DNA of 64,000 nucleotides from Rhodopseudomonas palustris (GCF_003031265.1 NZ_CP019966.1:2976001-3040000); one strand, 5' to 3'; shown: positions 35,259-46,776, numbered from the stretch's first letter. Notes: generated from the letters alone by a model not told the origin. Translations and numbers: made by a program.

Positions 35259-36557
35259 ATGAGCACAGCCAATCCCGCGTCCGCGCCCGACAGCTTCTTC
35301 TCCGCCTCGCTGGAGCAGGCCGATCCCGAGATCGCCGCTGCGATCCGCGGCGAACTCGGCCGCCAGCGCCACGAGGTCGAGCTGATCGCCTCCGAGAACA
35401 TCGTCAGCCGCGCGGTGCTGGAAGCGCAGGGCTCGGTGATGACCAACAAGTACGCGGAAGGCTATCCGGGCAACCGCTATTACGGCGGCTGCGAATTCGT
35501 CGACGTCGCCGAGAACCTCGCCATCGACCGAGCCAAGAAGCTGTTCGGCGCCAACTTCGCCAACGTCCAGCCGAATTCCGGCAGCCAGATGAACCAGGCG
35601 GTGTTCCTGGCGCTGCTGCAGCCCGGCGACACCTTCATGGGCCTCGATCTCGCCGCCGGCGGCCATCTCACTCACGGCGCCCCGGTCAACATGAGCGGCA
35701 AGTGGTTCAAGCCGGTGCACTACACGGTGCGCCGCGAAGACCAGATGATCGATATGGATGCGGTCGCCAAGCTCGCCGAGGAAGCCAAGCCGAAGCTGAT
35801 CATCGCCGGCGGCTCGGCCTATCCGCGCGCCTGGGACTTCAAGCGCTTCCGCGAGATCGCCGACAGCGTCGGCGCGTATTTCATGGTCGACATGGCGCAC
35901 TTCGCCGGCCTGGTGGCGGGCGGAGTCCATGCCTCGCCGGTGCCGCACGCCCATGTCGTCACCACCACCACCCACAAGTCGCTGCGCGGCCCGCGCGGCG
36001 GCCTGATCCTCACCAACGATGAGGCGCTGGCCAAGAAGTTCAACTCGGCGATCTTTCCGGGCCTGCAGGGCGGCCCGCTGATGCACGTAATCGCTGCGAA
36101 GGCGGTGGCGTTCAAGGAAGCGCTGCAGCCCGACTTCAAGGTCTACACGAAGAACGTCGTCGAAAACGCTAAGGCGCTTGCGGAAACGCTGCGCTCGGCT
36201 GGATTCGATCTGGTTTCGGGCGGCACCGACAACCACCTCATGCTGGTCGACCTGCGACCGAAGGGGCTGAAGGGCAACGTGTCGGAGAAGGCGCTGGTCC
36301 GCGCCGGCATCACCTGCAACAAGAACGGTATCCCGTTCGACCCGGAGAAGCCGTTCGTGACCTCGGGCCTGCGCCTCGGCACCCCGGCGGCGACGACTCG
36401 TGGATTCGGCGTCGCCGAGTTCCAGCAGGTTGGTCACTTGATCGCCGAAGTGCTGAACGCCATTGCACAATCGCCGGACGGCAGCGCGCCGCTGGTGGAA
36501 GCTTCGGTGAAGCAGCGGGTGAAGGAATTGACCGACCGCTTCCCGATTTATCAGTAA
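35259..36557 (+). CDS. glyA: Serine hydroxymethyltransferase
   Basis: 432 residues from ATG 35259. GlyA converts serine and tetrahydrofolate to glycine and 5,10-methylene-tetrahydrofolate, using pyridoxal phosphate. The core is intact: [35 protein letters not shown] and the PLP lysine in [14 protein letters not shown]. The N terminus is a few residues longer than in E. coli. It is the main source of one-carbon units and precedes nrdR and the riboflavin genes; the repeat at 36565-36654 follows, so it probably ends its own transcript. Confidence 0.96.
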   Translation: MSTANPASAPDSFFSASLEQADPEIAAAIRGELGRQRHEVELIASENIVSRAVLEAQGSVMTNKYAEGYPGNRYYGGCEFVDVAENLAIDRAKKLFGANFANVQPNSGSQMNQAVFLALLQPGDTFMGLDLAAGGHLTHGAPVNMSGKWFKPVHYTVRREDQMIDMDAVAKLAEEAKPKLIIAGGSAYPRAWDFKRFREIADSVGAYFMVDMAHFAGLVAGGVHASPVPHAHVVTTTTHKSLRGPRGGLILTNDEALAKKFNSAIFPGLQGGPLMHVIAAKAVAFKEALQPDFKVYTKNVVENAKALAETLRSAGFDLVSGGTDNHLMLVDLRPKGLKGNVSEKALVRAGITCNKNGIPFDPEKPFVTSGLRLGTPAATTRGFGVAEFQQVGHLIAEVLNAIAQSPDGSAPLVEASVKQRVKELTDRFPIYQ

Positions 36558-36564
36558 ACAACCC

Positions 36565-36654
36565 CGTCATGGCCGGCCTTGTGCCGGCCATCCACGCCTT
36601 CAAGCGTGGCGACGGCACAAGGCGTGGATGGCCGGGACGAGCCCGGCCATGACG
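36565..36654. repeat. Palindromic repeat, class C
   Basis: CGTCATGGCCGG at 36565 and CCGGCCATGACG ending at 36654 are perfect outer arms. An inner pair CCATCCACGCCTT / AAGGCGTGGATGG gives a second stem. It is eight bases after the glyA stop, so the hairpin may act as or protect the 3' end of the glyA mRNA. Confidence 0.88.
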
Positions 36655-36701
36655 AAAGGTGAGGGACCGATCCCCTCGGACCGCTCTGAGGACGCGTCGC
36701 G

Positions 36702-37184
36702 ATGCGCTGCCCGAACTGCAACAGCCTCGATACCCAGGTGAAGGATAGCCGGCCGACCGAGGATTCCTCGGTGATCCGGCGCCGGCGGGTGTGCATCGCC
36801 TGCAACTTCCGCTTCACCACCTTCGAGCGGGTGCAGCTCCGTGAGCTAATCGTGATCAAGCGCAACGGCCGCCGGGTGCCGTTCGATCGCGACAAGCTGG
36901 TGCGCTCGGTGCAGATCAGTTTGCGCAAGCGGCCGGTGGATCCGGAGCGGGTGGAGCAGATGGTATCGGCGATCGTGCGCGAGCTGGAGAGCGGCGGCGA
37001 GGCCGAGATCTCGTCGGAGACGATCGGCGAGAGCGTGATGGATCACCTGCGCAAGCTCGACGACGTCGCCTATGTCCGCTTCGCCTCGGTCTATCGCAAT
37101 TTCCGCGAGGCCAAGGATTTCGAGGCCGTGCTCGGCGAACTCTCCCACGAAGACGAGGCGAGGGCGGCGCTGGTCCGCAAATGA
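36702..37184 (+). CDS. nrdR: Transcriptional repressor NrdR
   Basis: 160 residues. NrdR senses ATP/dATP and represses ribonucleotide reductase genes. The N-terminal zinc ribbon has C3-x2-C6 and C31-x2-C34 ([15 protein letters not shown]). The ATP-cone follows from about residue 48 ([17 protein letters not shown]). It is the first gene of the nrdR-ribD-ribE run and overlaps ribD by four bases. This order is common in alphaproteobacteria. Confidence 0.96.
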   Translation: MRCPNCNSLDTQVKDSRPTEDSSVIRRRRVCIACNFRFTTFERVQLRELIVIKRNGRRVPFDRDKLVRSVQISLRKRPVDPERVEQMVSAIVRELESGGEAEISSETIGESVMDHLRKLDDVAYVRFASVYRNFREAKDFEAVLGELSHEDEARAALVRK

Positions 37185-38350
37185 TCTTCCGCATCCTGGA
37201 GGAGCAGATCGGCCAGAAGCTCGCCGCCGAAAAGGCGGCCAAAGCCGGCGATTCCGCCGACCGCCGCTTCATGCAATTGGCGCTGGCGCTCGGCCGGCGC
37301 GGCCAGGGGCGCACTGCGCCCAACCCCGCGGTCGGCGCGGTGCTGGTCAAGAATGGCGTGATCGTCGGCCGGGGCTGGACCCAGGATGGCGGCCGTCCGC
37401 ATGCCGAGGTCGAAGCGCTGCGCCGGGCCGGTGAGGCCGCCCGCGGTGCCACACTTTACGTGACTCTGGAGCCGTGCTCGCATCATGGCCGCACCCCGCC
37501 TTGCGCCGATGCGGTGATCGCCGCCGGCATTGCGCGGGTGGTGTCGGCGATCGAAGACCCCAATCCGCTGGTCGCCGGTCAAGGTCACGCTCGGCTTCGC
37601 GCCGCCGGGATCGCGGTGGAGATTGGGGTCTGCGCCGAGGAGGCTGCGCGCGACCACGCCGGCCACATTCGCCGCATCCGCGACCGTCGCCCGCAGGTGA
37701 CTCTCAAGCTGGCGGTCTCCGCGGACGGCAAGATCGCCGCCGCCGGCCAAAAGCCGGTCGCGATCACCGGCGAGGCGGCGAACGCCCGTACCCATCTGCT
37801 GCGCGCCCGTTCCGACGCGGTGCTGGTCGGGATCGGCACCGTTCTGGCGGACGATCCGGAACTGACCTGCCGGCTGCCTGGCATGGCGGCGCAGTCGCCG
37901 ATCCGCGTGCTGCTCGACCGGAGCTTACGCATCCCTGCGACGAGCAAACTGCTGCATTCCGCCCGCACCACGCCGCTGTGGCTGATGGCCTCCGAGACCG
38001 TCGAAGCTGCTACTGCCGCGCGGCTCGGTGCGGCCGGTGCCGAGGTGATCCACGTCGCCGATTGCGCCGACACCCCGGGCCTCGACTTGCCGGCTGTGCT
38101 ACACGCGCTGGCCGACAAGGGCGTGACGCGCCTCCTGGTCGAAGGCGGCGCCCGCGTCGCCGCCTCGCTGGTCGCCGGCGAGTTCGCCGATGAAATCTGG
38201 CTGTGGCGCAGCGACAATCCGATCGGCGCCGACGGCATCGATGCGCTGCACGGCCTGCCGCTGAAGGCGATTAGCGACTCACCGCACTGGCGTGTCCGCA
38301 GCACCGAGCGCGTCGGCGCGGATACCCTTACCATTTACGATTCGAACTAG
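37181..38350 (+). CDS. ribD: Bifunctional riboflavin biosynthesis protein RibD
   Basis: 389 residues. The N-terminal deaminase domain has zinc ligands HAEVEAL (H74, E76) and [11 protein letters not shown] (C99, C108). The C-terminal reductase domain starts near [14 protein letters not shown]. Together they convert the first GTP-derived pyrimidine to 5-amino-6-ribitylamino-uracil phosphate. The first ~30 residues ([21 protein letters not shown]) precede the usual RibD start; the overlap with nrdR (ATGA) supports this start, though MQLAL at residue 31 might also be used. Confidence 0.95.
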   Translation: MIFRILEEQIGQKLAAEKAAKAGDSADRRFMQLALALGRRGQGRTAPNPAVGAVLVKNGVIVGRGWTQDGGRPHAEVEALRRAGEAARGATLYVTLEPCSHHGRTPPCADAVIAAGIARVVSAIEDPNPLVAGQGHARLRAAGIAVEIGVCAEEAARDHAGHIRRIRDRRPQVTLKLAVSADGKIAAAGQKPVAITGEAANARTHLLRARSDAVLVGIGTVLADDPELTCRLPGMAAQSPIRVLLDRSLRIPATSKLLHSARTTPLWLMASETVEAATAARLGAAGAEVIHVADCADTPGLDLPAVLHALADKGVTRLLVEGGARVAASLVAGEFADEIWLWRSDNPIGADGIDALHGLPLKAISDSPHWRVRSTERVGADTLTIYDSN

Positions 38351-38360
38351 AAGGCACTCC

Positions 38361-38969
38361 ATGTTCACCGGCATCGTCACCGACATCGGCGAGATCGAGA
38401 CCGTCAAGCCGGTCGCGCAGGGCCAGTTGCACCGGCTGCGGATCCGCTGCGCCTACGACCAGTCGACCATCGCCGACGGCGCCTCGATCGCCTCGAACGG
38501 CATCTGCATGACCGTGGTCGGCTCCGGCACCGAAGGCGGCAAGACTTGGTATGAGGTCGACGCCGGTGCCGAGACGTTGGCCAAGACCACGGCGAAAGCC
38601 TGGACCGCGGGCACCCGGCTCAATCTCGAGCGCGCCCTGAAGATCGGCGACGAGCTCGGCGGCCACATCGTCACCGGCCATGTCGACGGCATCGCCAAGG
38701 TGGTGGCGCGCGAGGAGCTGCCGGATATGGCCCGCTTCACGCTGGAAACCAGCCGCGAGCTGGCGCGGTTCATCGCGCCGAAGGGCTCGGTGACGCTCGA
38801 CGGCACCTCGCTGACGGTGAACACCGTCGAGGACACCAAATTCTCGGTGCTGATCATCCCGCACACGCTGTCGGCGACGATTCTGAACGGCTGGCAGGTG
38901 GGCAGCGAGGTCAATATCGAGGTCGACCTGATGGCCCGCTATGCCGCGCGCCTGAGCGAGATGAAATAG
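38361..38969 (+). CDS. ribE: Riboflavin synthase subunit alpha
   Basis: 202 residues beginning MFTGIVTDIGEIE, the conserved N terminus of riboflavin synthase. The two homologous lumazine-binding barrels are evident (first ~95 residues; second from IGDELGGHIVTGHVDGIAKV). It converts 6,7-dimethyl-8-ribityllumazine into riboflavin. Follows ribD by 10 bases. Next comes a 213-base gap containing a repeat before ribH. Confidence 0.96.
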   Translation: MFTGIVTDIGEIETVKPVAQGQLHRLRIRCAYDQSTIADGASIASNGICMTVVGSGTEGGKTWYEVDAGAETLAKTTAKAWTAGTRLNLERALKIGDELGGHIVTGHVDGIAKVVAREELPDMARFTLETSRELARFIAPKGSVTLDGTSLTVNTVEDTKFSVLIIPHTLSATILNGWQVGSEVNIEVDLMARYAARLSEMK

Positions 38970-39038
38970 GCGGCAGCCCGCCGAAGGACGCCATGCGCGG
39001 GCTTGGCTTTGCGCCGGCCTCCGCCTACAACCCGCAGG

Positions 39039-39135
39039 CCCTCATGGTGAGGAGGCGCGAAGCGCCGTCTCGAACATGAGCTTCGCGGCGCTCATCCTTC
39101 GAGACGCGGCCAATGGGCCGCTTCTCAGGATGAGG
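39039..39135. repeat. Palindromic repeat, class D copy 1
   Basis: Begins CCCTCATGGTGAGGAGGCGC and ends CTTCTCAGGATGAGG, with internal symmetric pairs GTCTCGAA / TTCGAGAC. It separates ribE from ribH. A related copy lies at 44940-45066. Absence of a terminal T run argues against simple termination. Confidence 0.8.
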
Positions 39136-39182
39136 TCCGTACTGGCCGAGATGCAGACAACCGACCGAAGAAGAAGCGACAC

Positions 39183-39674
39183 ATGGCAGACGCGCGGCGC
39201 GCACCCCTGAAAGACCAGACCGACGTTTCGGGCGCGCGCGTCCTGATCGTCGAGGCGCGGTTCTATGACGACATCCAGGACGCGCTGCTGGAAGGCGCGG
39301 TCGCCGAGCTGAAGGCCGCCGGCGCCACCCACGACGTGCTGACCGTGCCGGGCGCGCTGGAGATCCCCGCAGCTGTGGCAATCGCGATCGATTCCGCCGA
39401 GGCCGCCGGCAAGCCGTATGATGCTGCGATCGCGCTCGGCTGCGTGGTGCGCGGCGAAACCATCCATTTCGAGATCGTGTCGATGGAGTCGGCCCGTGCG
39501 CTGATGGACCTCAGCGTCGCGCGCAAATTCCCGCTCGGCAACGGCATCATAACCGTAAACACCGACGAGCAGGCCTGGGCGCGAGCCAAGCCCGGCGACC
39601 TCAACAAGGGCGGCGACGCCGCGCGCGCCGCCCTGGCGATGCTGCGGATCAAGCGCCGGCTGGCGAAGGCCTGA
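39183..39674 (+). CDS. ribH: 6,7-dimethyl-8-ribityllumazine synthase
   Basis: 163 residues with the lumazine synthase blocks [31 protein letters not shown] and [16 protein letters not shown] (His is the likely catalytic residue). It condenses the RibD-derived pyrimidine with 3,4-dihydroxy-2-butanone phosphate from RibB, which is not in this window. Overlaps nusB by one base (TGATG). Confidence 0.95.
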   Translation: MADARRAPLKDQTDVSGARVLIVEARFYDDIQDALLEGAVAELKAAGATHDVLTVPGALEIPAAVAIAIDSAEAAGKPYDAAIALGCVVRGETIHFEIVSMESARALMDLSVARKFPLGNGIITVNTDEQAWARAKPGDLNKGGDAARAALAMLRIKRRLAKA

Positions 39675-40186
39675 TGCAGATGGCCGAGATCAACAAACCC
39701 GCGTTCAAGAAACCGGTGCCGAAAGGCGAGCGCAAAGCCAACCGCCGCGGGGCGGCCCGGCTCGCGGCAGTTCAGGCGCTGTACCAGATGGACATCGGCG
39801 GCGCCGGCATCAACGAGACCTTCGCCGAGTTCGAGAGCTTCTGGATCGGCAACGAGGTCGAGGGCGAGCAGTATCTGCCGGCCGAAGCGGCGTTCTTCCG
39901 CGACATCGTCGCCGGCGTGGTGCGCGATCAGAAGCAGATCGATCCCCTGATCGACGATCTGCTCGCCAAGGGCTGGCCGCTGGCGCGGATCGACGCCATC
40001 CTGCGCGCGGTGATGCGGGCTGGGGCCTACGAGCTCGAACACCGCAAGGACATCCCGGCGCGGGTCGTCGTCTCCGAATACGTCGACGTCGCCCACGCCT
40101 TCGTCGAGAAGGACGAGACCGGCATGGTCAATGCCGTGCTCGACCAGATCGCGCGGCGGTTCCGCGAAGACGAGTTTACGAAGTAA
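39674..40186 (+). CDS. nusB: Transcription antitermination factor NusB
   Basis: 170 residues. NusB with NusE binds boxA of rRNA leaders and prevents premature termination. Family blocks are RRGAARLAAVQALYQMD, LLAKGWPLARIDAILRAVMRAGAYEL and VVVSEYVDVAHAFVEKDETGMVNAVLD. The N terminus has an extra basic 20-30 residues. ATG 39674 overlaps the ribH stop; ATG 39680 two codons on would serve equally well. The usual alphaproteobacterial order ribH-nusB-thiL is kept, but with an extra gene before thiL. Confidence 0.94.
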   Translation: MQMAEINKPAFKKPVPKGERKANRRGAARLAAVQALYQMDIGGAGINETFAEFESFWIGNEVEGEQYLPAEAAFFRDIVAGVVRDQKQIDPLIDDLLAKGWPLARIDAILRAVMRAGAYELEHRKDIPARVVVSEYVDVAHAFVEKDETGMVNAVLDQIARRFREDEFTK

Positions 40187-40278
40187 CGCGTTGTGACGTG
40201 TTAAATTCGATGGACCGGGCAGGCCAAGTTGCAACGAATTTGAGTTATCAGACCCCGCAATGATGCCGGGGCCTGGTC

Positions 40279-41019
40279 ATGGGATCTTTTCGCCACTCCT
40301 GGATTGTTCTGCTCGGCCTTTTTGCATTCGTCGCTGCCGTCGCGTGGATCGTCGTCAGCCCGCCAGGTCAGCGACCGCCTGACATCAATTTCCTTGCCTC
40401 GGATGCACACTTCGCCGTCGCGGGGCAGCATATCGTCGTTCCAATCGTCGCCCTGAGAGGGCCGGACCACGTTTTCGATTTCGGCGGCCGGCAAACCCGA
40501 AGCTTCGCGGACCAGATTCGGCAGGCCGCCCGCAATCCGGCCAAACCGATGCCGATGGATCACGTCGACTTCCTGATCCACGAGTACCGCTACACCGGCG
40601 AGCACCTCGCCTCGGTGAGCATCTGCCCGCGGCTGACGCGGCGTTGGTCGCAGGCGCTCTGCCGCGGCGAACATAAGGGGCTTTTGCGACGTTTGCCTGA
40701 GCGGTTCAATCTGTTCGACCGCAGCAAACTCGACCTTTTGAAAAGCTACGGCACGGTCGGAGGAGAGCCACAGTACGACCAGATCAGAAAGATGATTTAT
40801 CCCGACAGAGTCGGCATGGGCTGTGATCGCACGACCAAATTTTGTACGGCAGTGATCGAAGCCCAACCAGGTGTGGTCGCTGTTTGGACGGTGTGGACCC
40901 ACGAGCAAACCGGCGCCACCCCGCAGCAGATGGCGGATGCTCAGGGCCCTGCCATCGTGCAGTTCGTCAGGCGCGCGATCGGCGAGGTCGAAGATCCGAC
41001 CCTGCTAGATGCCGAGTGA
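40279..41019 (+). CDS. Hypothetical membrane-anchored periplasmic protein
   Basis: 246 residues. A single N-terminal hydrophobic segment (HSWIVLLGLFAFVAAVAWIVVS) precedes a soluble domain, probably periplasmic. Four Cys are visible (C116-like ICPRLTRRWSQALC, GCDRTTKFC). No family recognised. It interrupts the otherwise common nusB-thiL neighbourhood, and codon use is less GC3-biased than either neighbour, hinting at later insertion. Whether it is expressed with nusB or alone is unclear: 92 bases separate it from nusB and 118 from thiL. Confidence 0.65.
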   Translation: MGSFRHSWIVLLGLFAFVAAVAWIVVSPPGQRPPDINFLASDAHFAVAGQHIVVPIVALRGPDHVFDFGGRQTRSFADQIRQAARNPAKPMPMDHVDFLIHEYRYTGEHLASVSICPRLTRRWSQALCRGEHKGLLRRLPERFNLFDRSKLDLLKSYGTVGGEPQYDQIRKMIYPDRVGMGCDRTTKFCTAVIEAQPGVVAVWTVWTHEQTGATPQQMADAQGPAIVQFVRRAIGEVEDPTLLDAE

Positions 41020-41137
41020 GCGGTAAGGTTGAGCGCGGCTGAACCGTCGGCCCTGCCGACTTGCGCGCGGCGGCTTTCTGGCCTCTCAGTGCGCGCGGGA
41101 TTTGGCCGGGCACAAAACCGGTCGCGGGAAGTAAACC

Positions 41138-42109
41138 ATGCCCTCCGGTGAAGACGATCTGATCGCGCGGTACTTCAAGCCTCTGGCGACCGATCCGGGG
41201 GCGCGGGGGCTGGTGGATGACGCCGCTGTCTTGGCTGCCACGGGCTGCGATCTGGTGCTGACCACCGACGCGATCGTCGAAGGCGTGCATTATCTTCCCG
41301 ACGATCCGCCGGCGGCGATCGCCCGCAAGGCACTCCGGGTCAATCTCTCCGATCTAGCCGCCAAGGGCGCCGAGCCTGCCGGCTTCCTGCTGACCCTGGC
41401 GCTGCGCCAGGCCGATGAGGGCTTTTTGGCCCCGTTCGCCGCCGCGCTCGGCGAGGATGCGGCGACGTTCCGCTGCCCGTTGCTCGGCGGCGACACGGTC
41501 TCGACTCCCGGCCCGATGATGATCTCAGTGACTGCGCTCGGCCGGGTGCCGCCGGGCCGGATGGTGGCGCGCGACGCATTGCGCCCGGGCGACGCTATCG
41601 TCGTCACCGGCACGATCGGCGATGCCGCGCTCGGGCTCGACCTGCTGCAGGGCCGGGCGACCACCGCCCACGATGAGAAGCGTGCGTTCCTGATCGACCG
41701 CTACCGGGTACCGCAGCCGCGCTCGGCGCTGGCCGAGGCCGTGCGCGATTATGCCGGCGCGGCGATGGACATCTCCGACGGGCTCGCCGGCGATCTCGCC
41801 AAGATGTGCGCCGCGTCCGGTGTCACCGCGACTCTCGACGCGGCCGCCGTGCCGTTGTCGGAGGCTGCGCGTGCGATCACGGGAACCGATGAGTCGAAGC
41901 TGGCGCGATTACTCAGCGGCGGTGATGACTACGAACTGCTTTGCGGCGTTGCACAAACCAATCTCGATCAGTTCCTTGCTGCGGCGCAGCGGAGCCATGT
42001 GCAGGTGACAGTCATCGGCGTTGCCGAAGACGGAACCGCACCGCCGCGATGGCTCGGCGCGGGCGGCGCTGAAATCCCGCTGAAGACGCTGTCTTTCAGT
42101 CATTTCTGA
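41138..42109 (+). CDS. thiL: Thiamine-monophosphate kinase ThiL
   Basis: 323 residues. ThiL phosphorylates thiamine phosphate to thiamine diphosphate. Conserved ATP- and metal-binding pieces: DDAAVLAATGCDLVLTTDAIVEGVHY, ARKALRVNLSDLAAKGAEP, PLLGGDTVSTPG and MDISDGLAGDLAKMC. ATG 41138 gives the family-typical N terminus. The other thi genes are not in this window. Confidence 0.95.
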   Translation: MPSGEDDLIARYFKPLATDPGARGLVDDAAVLAATGCDLVLTTDAIVEGVHYLPDDPPAAIARKALRVNLSDLAAKGAEPAGFLLTLALRQADEGFLAPFAAALGEDAATFRCPLLGGDTVSTPGPMMISVTALGRVPPGRMVARDALRPGDAIVVTGTIGDAALGLDLLQGRATTAHDEKRAFLIDRYRVPQPRSALAEAVRDYAGAAMDISDGLAGDLAKMCAASGVTATLDAAAVPLSEAARAITGTDESKLARLLSGGDDYELLCGVAQTNLDQFLAAAQRSHVQVTVIGVAEDGTAPPRWLGAGGAEIPLKTLSFSHF

Positions 42110-42339
42110 CGCTTAGTCACTGGTATTCCGACGCGAGGAAGTTCGCTGGAATACTCCGAAGGTCAGCGGAAAAGCCCAGCTTAGTCCCTTCGCAGCGATT
42201 GCGGAGCACCTGTGATTTTGGCAAGGTTCGCCGCGATTTGAGGCTGCCCCGCAAAAGAGGGCACGCCATCTTGTTGCGCGCCCGCGCCGCTCCCGCAGCG
42301 CAGGCACGGGGGTGAAACTCGGGACTGAGGCAATCAGGT

Positions 42340-44460
<2,121 letters not shown>

Positions 44461-44485
44461 GCGTCAGACCGATTGGTCCAACACA

Positions 44486-44517
44486 AAGCCCCGCGGCGAA
44501 GCCGCGGGGCTTTTGCT
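44486..44517 (+). terminator. Intrinsic terminator after hppA
   Basis: AAGCCCCGCGGC-GAA-GCCGCGGGGCTTTT is a perfect stem with a GNA-type loop followed by T-rich sequence, 26 bases after the stop codon. Confidence 0.92.
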
Positions 44518-44620
44518 TTGAGGCCGCTATCGCAGAGCGCTCCCGAGCTCACCCGTCTTCGGATTGAACCTATCGGAACTCGCCGCGTTACCCGTTCCCA
44601 TCTTGCGGAAGGATCACGAC

Positions 44621-44863
44621 ATGAGCGGTGTGAGCGGTATCAAGGAACATATGGAAGTCATCGGCGCCGACGGCGTGCATGTCGGCACCGTCGATCGTGT
44701 CGACGGCAATCGCATCAAGCTGACCAAGAAGGACAGCGGCGAGGGCCATCACAAGGGCCATCACCACTTCATCGACGGCGGCCTGGTCGCCGAAGTTGAA
44801 GGCAACAAGGTGCGCCTTTCCGCCAACGCCGCCGTCGCGGTGTCGATGGAAGAAGAGAAGTAG
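44621..44863 (+). CDS. DUF2171 family protein
   Basis: 80 residues starting MSGVSGIKEHMEVIGADGVHVGTVDRVDGNRIKL, a PRC-barrel-like small beta domain with the histidine-rich GHHKGHHHFIDGGLV. DUF2171 proteins are short, widespread in this order and not characterised. ATG 44621 follows GAAGGAT; the open frame upstream is not needed. Confidence 0.85.
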   Translation: MSGVSGIKEHMEVIGADGVHVGTVDRVDGNRIKLTKKDSGEGHHKGHHHFIDGGLVAEVEGNKVRLSANAAVAVSMEEEK

Positions 44864-44892
44864 TTAGTCGCCTTCGAGCAGCTGACGCAACG

Positions 44893-44927
44893 GGCTCCGC
44901 GGCGATTGCCACGGAGCCTCTTTCTTG
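44893..44927 (+). terminator. Hairpin after the DUF2171 gene
   Basis: Seven-base arms GGCTCCG and CGGAGCC with a 12-base loop, followed by TCTTTCTTG. Moderate strength. Confidence 0.5.
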
Positions 44928-44939
44928 CGCCTAGCGAAG

Positions 44940-45066
44940 CCCTCATGGTTCGAGGCGCACCGCGAAGCGATGCGTCTCGAACCATGATGTTACGGTCGCG
45001 GCGCTGCCCGCGCCTGTGGCCATCCTTCGAGATGCCTCGGCTGCGCCGAGGCTCCTCAGGATGAGG
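44940..45066. repeat. Palindromic repeat, class D copy 2
   Basis: Starts CCCTCATGGTTCGAGGCGCA and ends CTCCTCAGGATGAGG, with two internal hairpins: GGTTCGAGGC / GTCTCGAACC and GCCTCGG / CCGAGGC. Longer than the copy at 39039-39135, but the same outer boundaries and end motif. Confidence 0.8.
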
Positions 45067-45148
45067 ATCAATGCATTGGGGCTGCGACCTTTCCTTCCGC
45101 GTGATAGTGACGGGACACGTCACCAACCGGCTGCAAAGGAATGATCCC

Positions 45149-45307
45149 ATGTCGCTGTCATCCGCCAAGAACTACGCGCTGCGCGCGGCCAAGTCGCAGG
45201 ATCAGAAGGAAGCGATCGAATTGCTGTCGAAGGCGATTCTGGAGCTGGCGAGTTCGATCGAGACGACGGACGCCAAGATCAAGAAGATCAACAAGGACAA
45301 ATCCTAG
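45149..45307 (+). CDS. Small helical protein, unknown function
   Basis: 52 residues: MSLSSAKNYALRAAKSQDQK then EAIELLSKAILELASSIETT and a lysine-rich end. Likely one or two amphipathic helices. AAAGGAATG precedes the ATG at an appropriate distance. Small proteins of this kind recur in the family, but I cannot name a function. It is 36 bases ahead of the hydrolase gene. Confidence 0.6.
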   Translation: MSLSSAKNYALRAAKSQDQKEAIELLSKAILELASSIETTDAKIKKINKDKS

Positions 45308-45343
45308 TGTAGGATCTGCCAGCACAGGGCAGGGATTTGAGGG

Positions 45344-46207
45344 ATGGCGATCGAGACGGCGGCGCTGGAGGCCAACGGACTGCGCTTTGCGGTCGACACC
45401 GCGGGGCAGGGCGACACCGTCGCGCTCTTGCTGCATGGATTTCCCGAGGCGCGGCAATCCTGGCATCGGCAGATCCCGTTCCTGGCGGAGCTCGGCTGGC
45501 GGGTGGCGGCACCGGATCTGCGCGGCTATGGCGGCACGTCGCGGCCCGAGGGCAAGGCGGCGTACTCGATCGAGCACCTTACCGACGACGTCGCGGCGCT
45601 GTTTGCCGCGCTTGGCGGCAAGCGCCGTATTCTGATCGGCCACGACTGGGGCGGCGTGATCGCCTGGCAGACCGCGCTGCGCGGCAAGGTGCATCTCGAC
45701 GGGCTGATCATCCTCAACGCACCGCATCCGGATGCGTTTGCGCGTGAGCTCGCCCGCGGCTGGGCGCAGCGCCGCCGCTCCTGGTACGTCGCGTTCTTCC
45801 AATTGCCGTGGCTGCCGGAATGGCTGCTGACCCGCAAGGGTGGCGCGCCGCTGGTCAAGATGTTCAAGAGCCACAGCCAGAAGATCCCGGCCGAACAACT
45901 CGAGATCTATCGCCGCAACATGCTGCAGCCGGGCGCGGCCACCGCGATGCTGAATTACTATCGGGCCAATTTCTCCGGCCTTGCCGGCGGCGCCGGCAGC
46001 AATCCGGTGATCACCGTGCCGACGCTGCTGATTTGGGGCAAGGACGATCTCGCGCTCGATATCGCGCTGACCGAAGGCAACGAGCAGTTCGTCGAGGACT
46101 TCACCCTGCACAAGCTGCCGCGCGCGTCGCATTGGGTGCAGCAGGACGCACCCGATGAAGTCAACGCGACGATTGCGGAGTGGGCGCGGGGGAAGGGACT
46201 GGCGTAG
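45344..46207 (+). CDS. Alpha/beta hydrolase, epoxide-hydrolase-like
   Basis: 287 residues. HGFPEARQSWHRQIPFL holds the oxyanion HGFP motif, GHDWGGVIAW contains the nucleophile Asp (not Ser), and ASHWVQQDAPDEVN has the catalytic His, with an acid residue likely near WGKDDLALD. A nucleophilic Asp with a GHDWGG elbow is the pattern of epoxide hydrolases and haloalkane dehalogenases; HGFPE favours the former. Native substrate unknown. It appears to be transcribed alone or with the 52-residue gene. Confidence 0.86.
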   Translation: MAIETAALEANGLRFAVDTAGQGDTVALLLHGFPEARQSWHRQIPFLAELGWRVAAPDLRGYGGTSRPEGKAAYSIEHLTDDVAALFAALGGKRRILIGHDWGGVIAWQTALRGKVHLDGLIILNAPHPDAFARELARGWAQRRRSWYVAFFQLPWLPEWLLTRKGGAPLVKMFKSHSQKIPAEQLEIYRRNMLQPGAATAMLNYYRANFSGLAGGAGSNPVITVPTLLIWGKDDLALDIALTEGNEQFVEDFTLHKLPRASHWVQQDAPDEVNATIAEWARGKGLA

Positions 46208-46225
46208 CCGGGACGACGCTTCTGA

Positions 46226-46253
46226 GATGGGTTTCGCTTGCGCTCAACCCATC
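46226..46253. repeat. Short palindrome, class E
   Basis: GATGGGTT at 46226-46233 and AACCCATC at 46246-46253 form perfect arms around CGCTTGCGCTC-type sequence. It lies between the convergent hydrolase and bamE and could act in both directions. Confidence 0.7.
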
Positions 46254-46290
46254 CTACCCATCAACATCATTGCGTTGATCCGCCTCCGCC

Positions 46291-46776
46291 TTAGCGGAAG
46301 CTGATCAGCCGGAACAGCGGCGCCAGATAGCTCATCTCCTGACCGGAGGTCGGCGTGGTGCGGCTGATGAAGTCGAAGATCTTGCCGTCCTGGAGGCCGT
46401 AATTGGCGATACGGCGAACCTGGCGGTTCTTGTCGAAATAGATCGCGATCACGCGCTGGTCGATCACCTTCTGCGGCATGAACGCCACCGCACGCTCGGT
46501 GCGCTGCGAGATGTAGTAGAACACCTCGCCGTCCAGGGTCGCCACCGTCGACGGCGTGCCCATCACCAGCAGCACTTGATCCTGGCTGGCGCCGATCGGA
46601 ATCTGCTCCAGCGCGCCATTGGGCAGAATGTAGCCCTTCTGGAATTGCTCTGACGTGCAGGCACCCATACCGGCGCCGACCAGCGTCAGCGCCACGGCCA
46701 GGCCGAGGTTGCGCGGCAGCGAAAAACGGCTTCGCAGCGCGTTGGCGCGCCCGCGTCGGTCGATCGAAATACTCAT
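46291..46776 (-). CDS. bamE: Outer-membrane assembly lipoprotein BamE (SmpA/OmlA)
   Basis: 161 residues from ATG 46776. The signal peptide (LGLAVALTLVGAGMGAC) ends in a lipobox-like GMGAC, placing the lipidated Cys at residue 40. The SmpA/OmlA core is present: IPIGASQDQVLLVMGTPSTVATLDGEVFYYIS and IAIYFDKNRQVRRIANYG. BamE is a non-essential component of the outer-membrane protein insertion complex. The N-terminal basic stretch before the signal is longer than usual; ATG 46803 is another candidate. Divergent from the cytochrome bc1 chaperone gene. Confidence 0.93.
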   Translation of the reverse strand: MSISIDRRGRANALRSRFSLPRNLGLAVALTLVGAGMGACTSEQFQKGYILPNGALEQIPIGASQDQVLLVMGTPSTVATLDGEVFYYISQRTERAVAFMPQKVIDQRVIAIYFDKNRQVRRIANYGLQDGKIFDFISRTTPTSGQEMSYLAPLFRLISFR

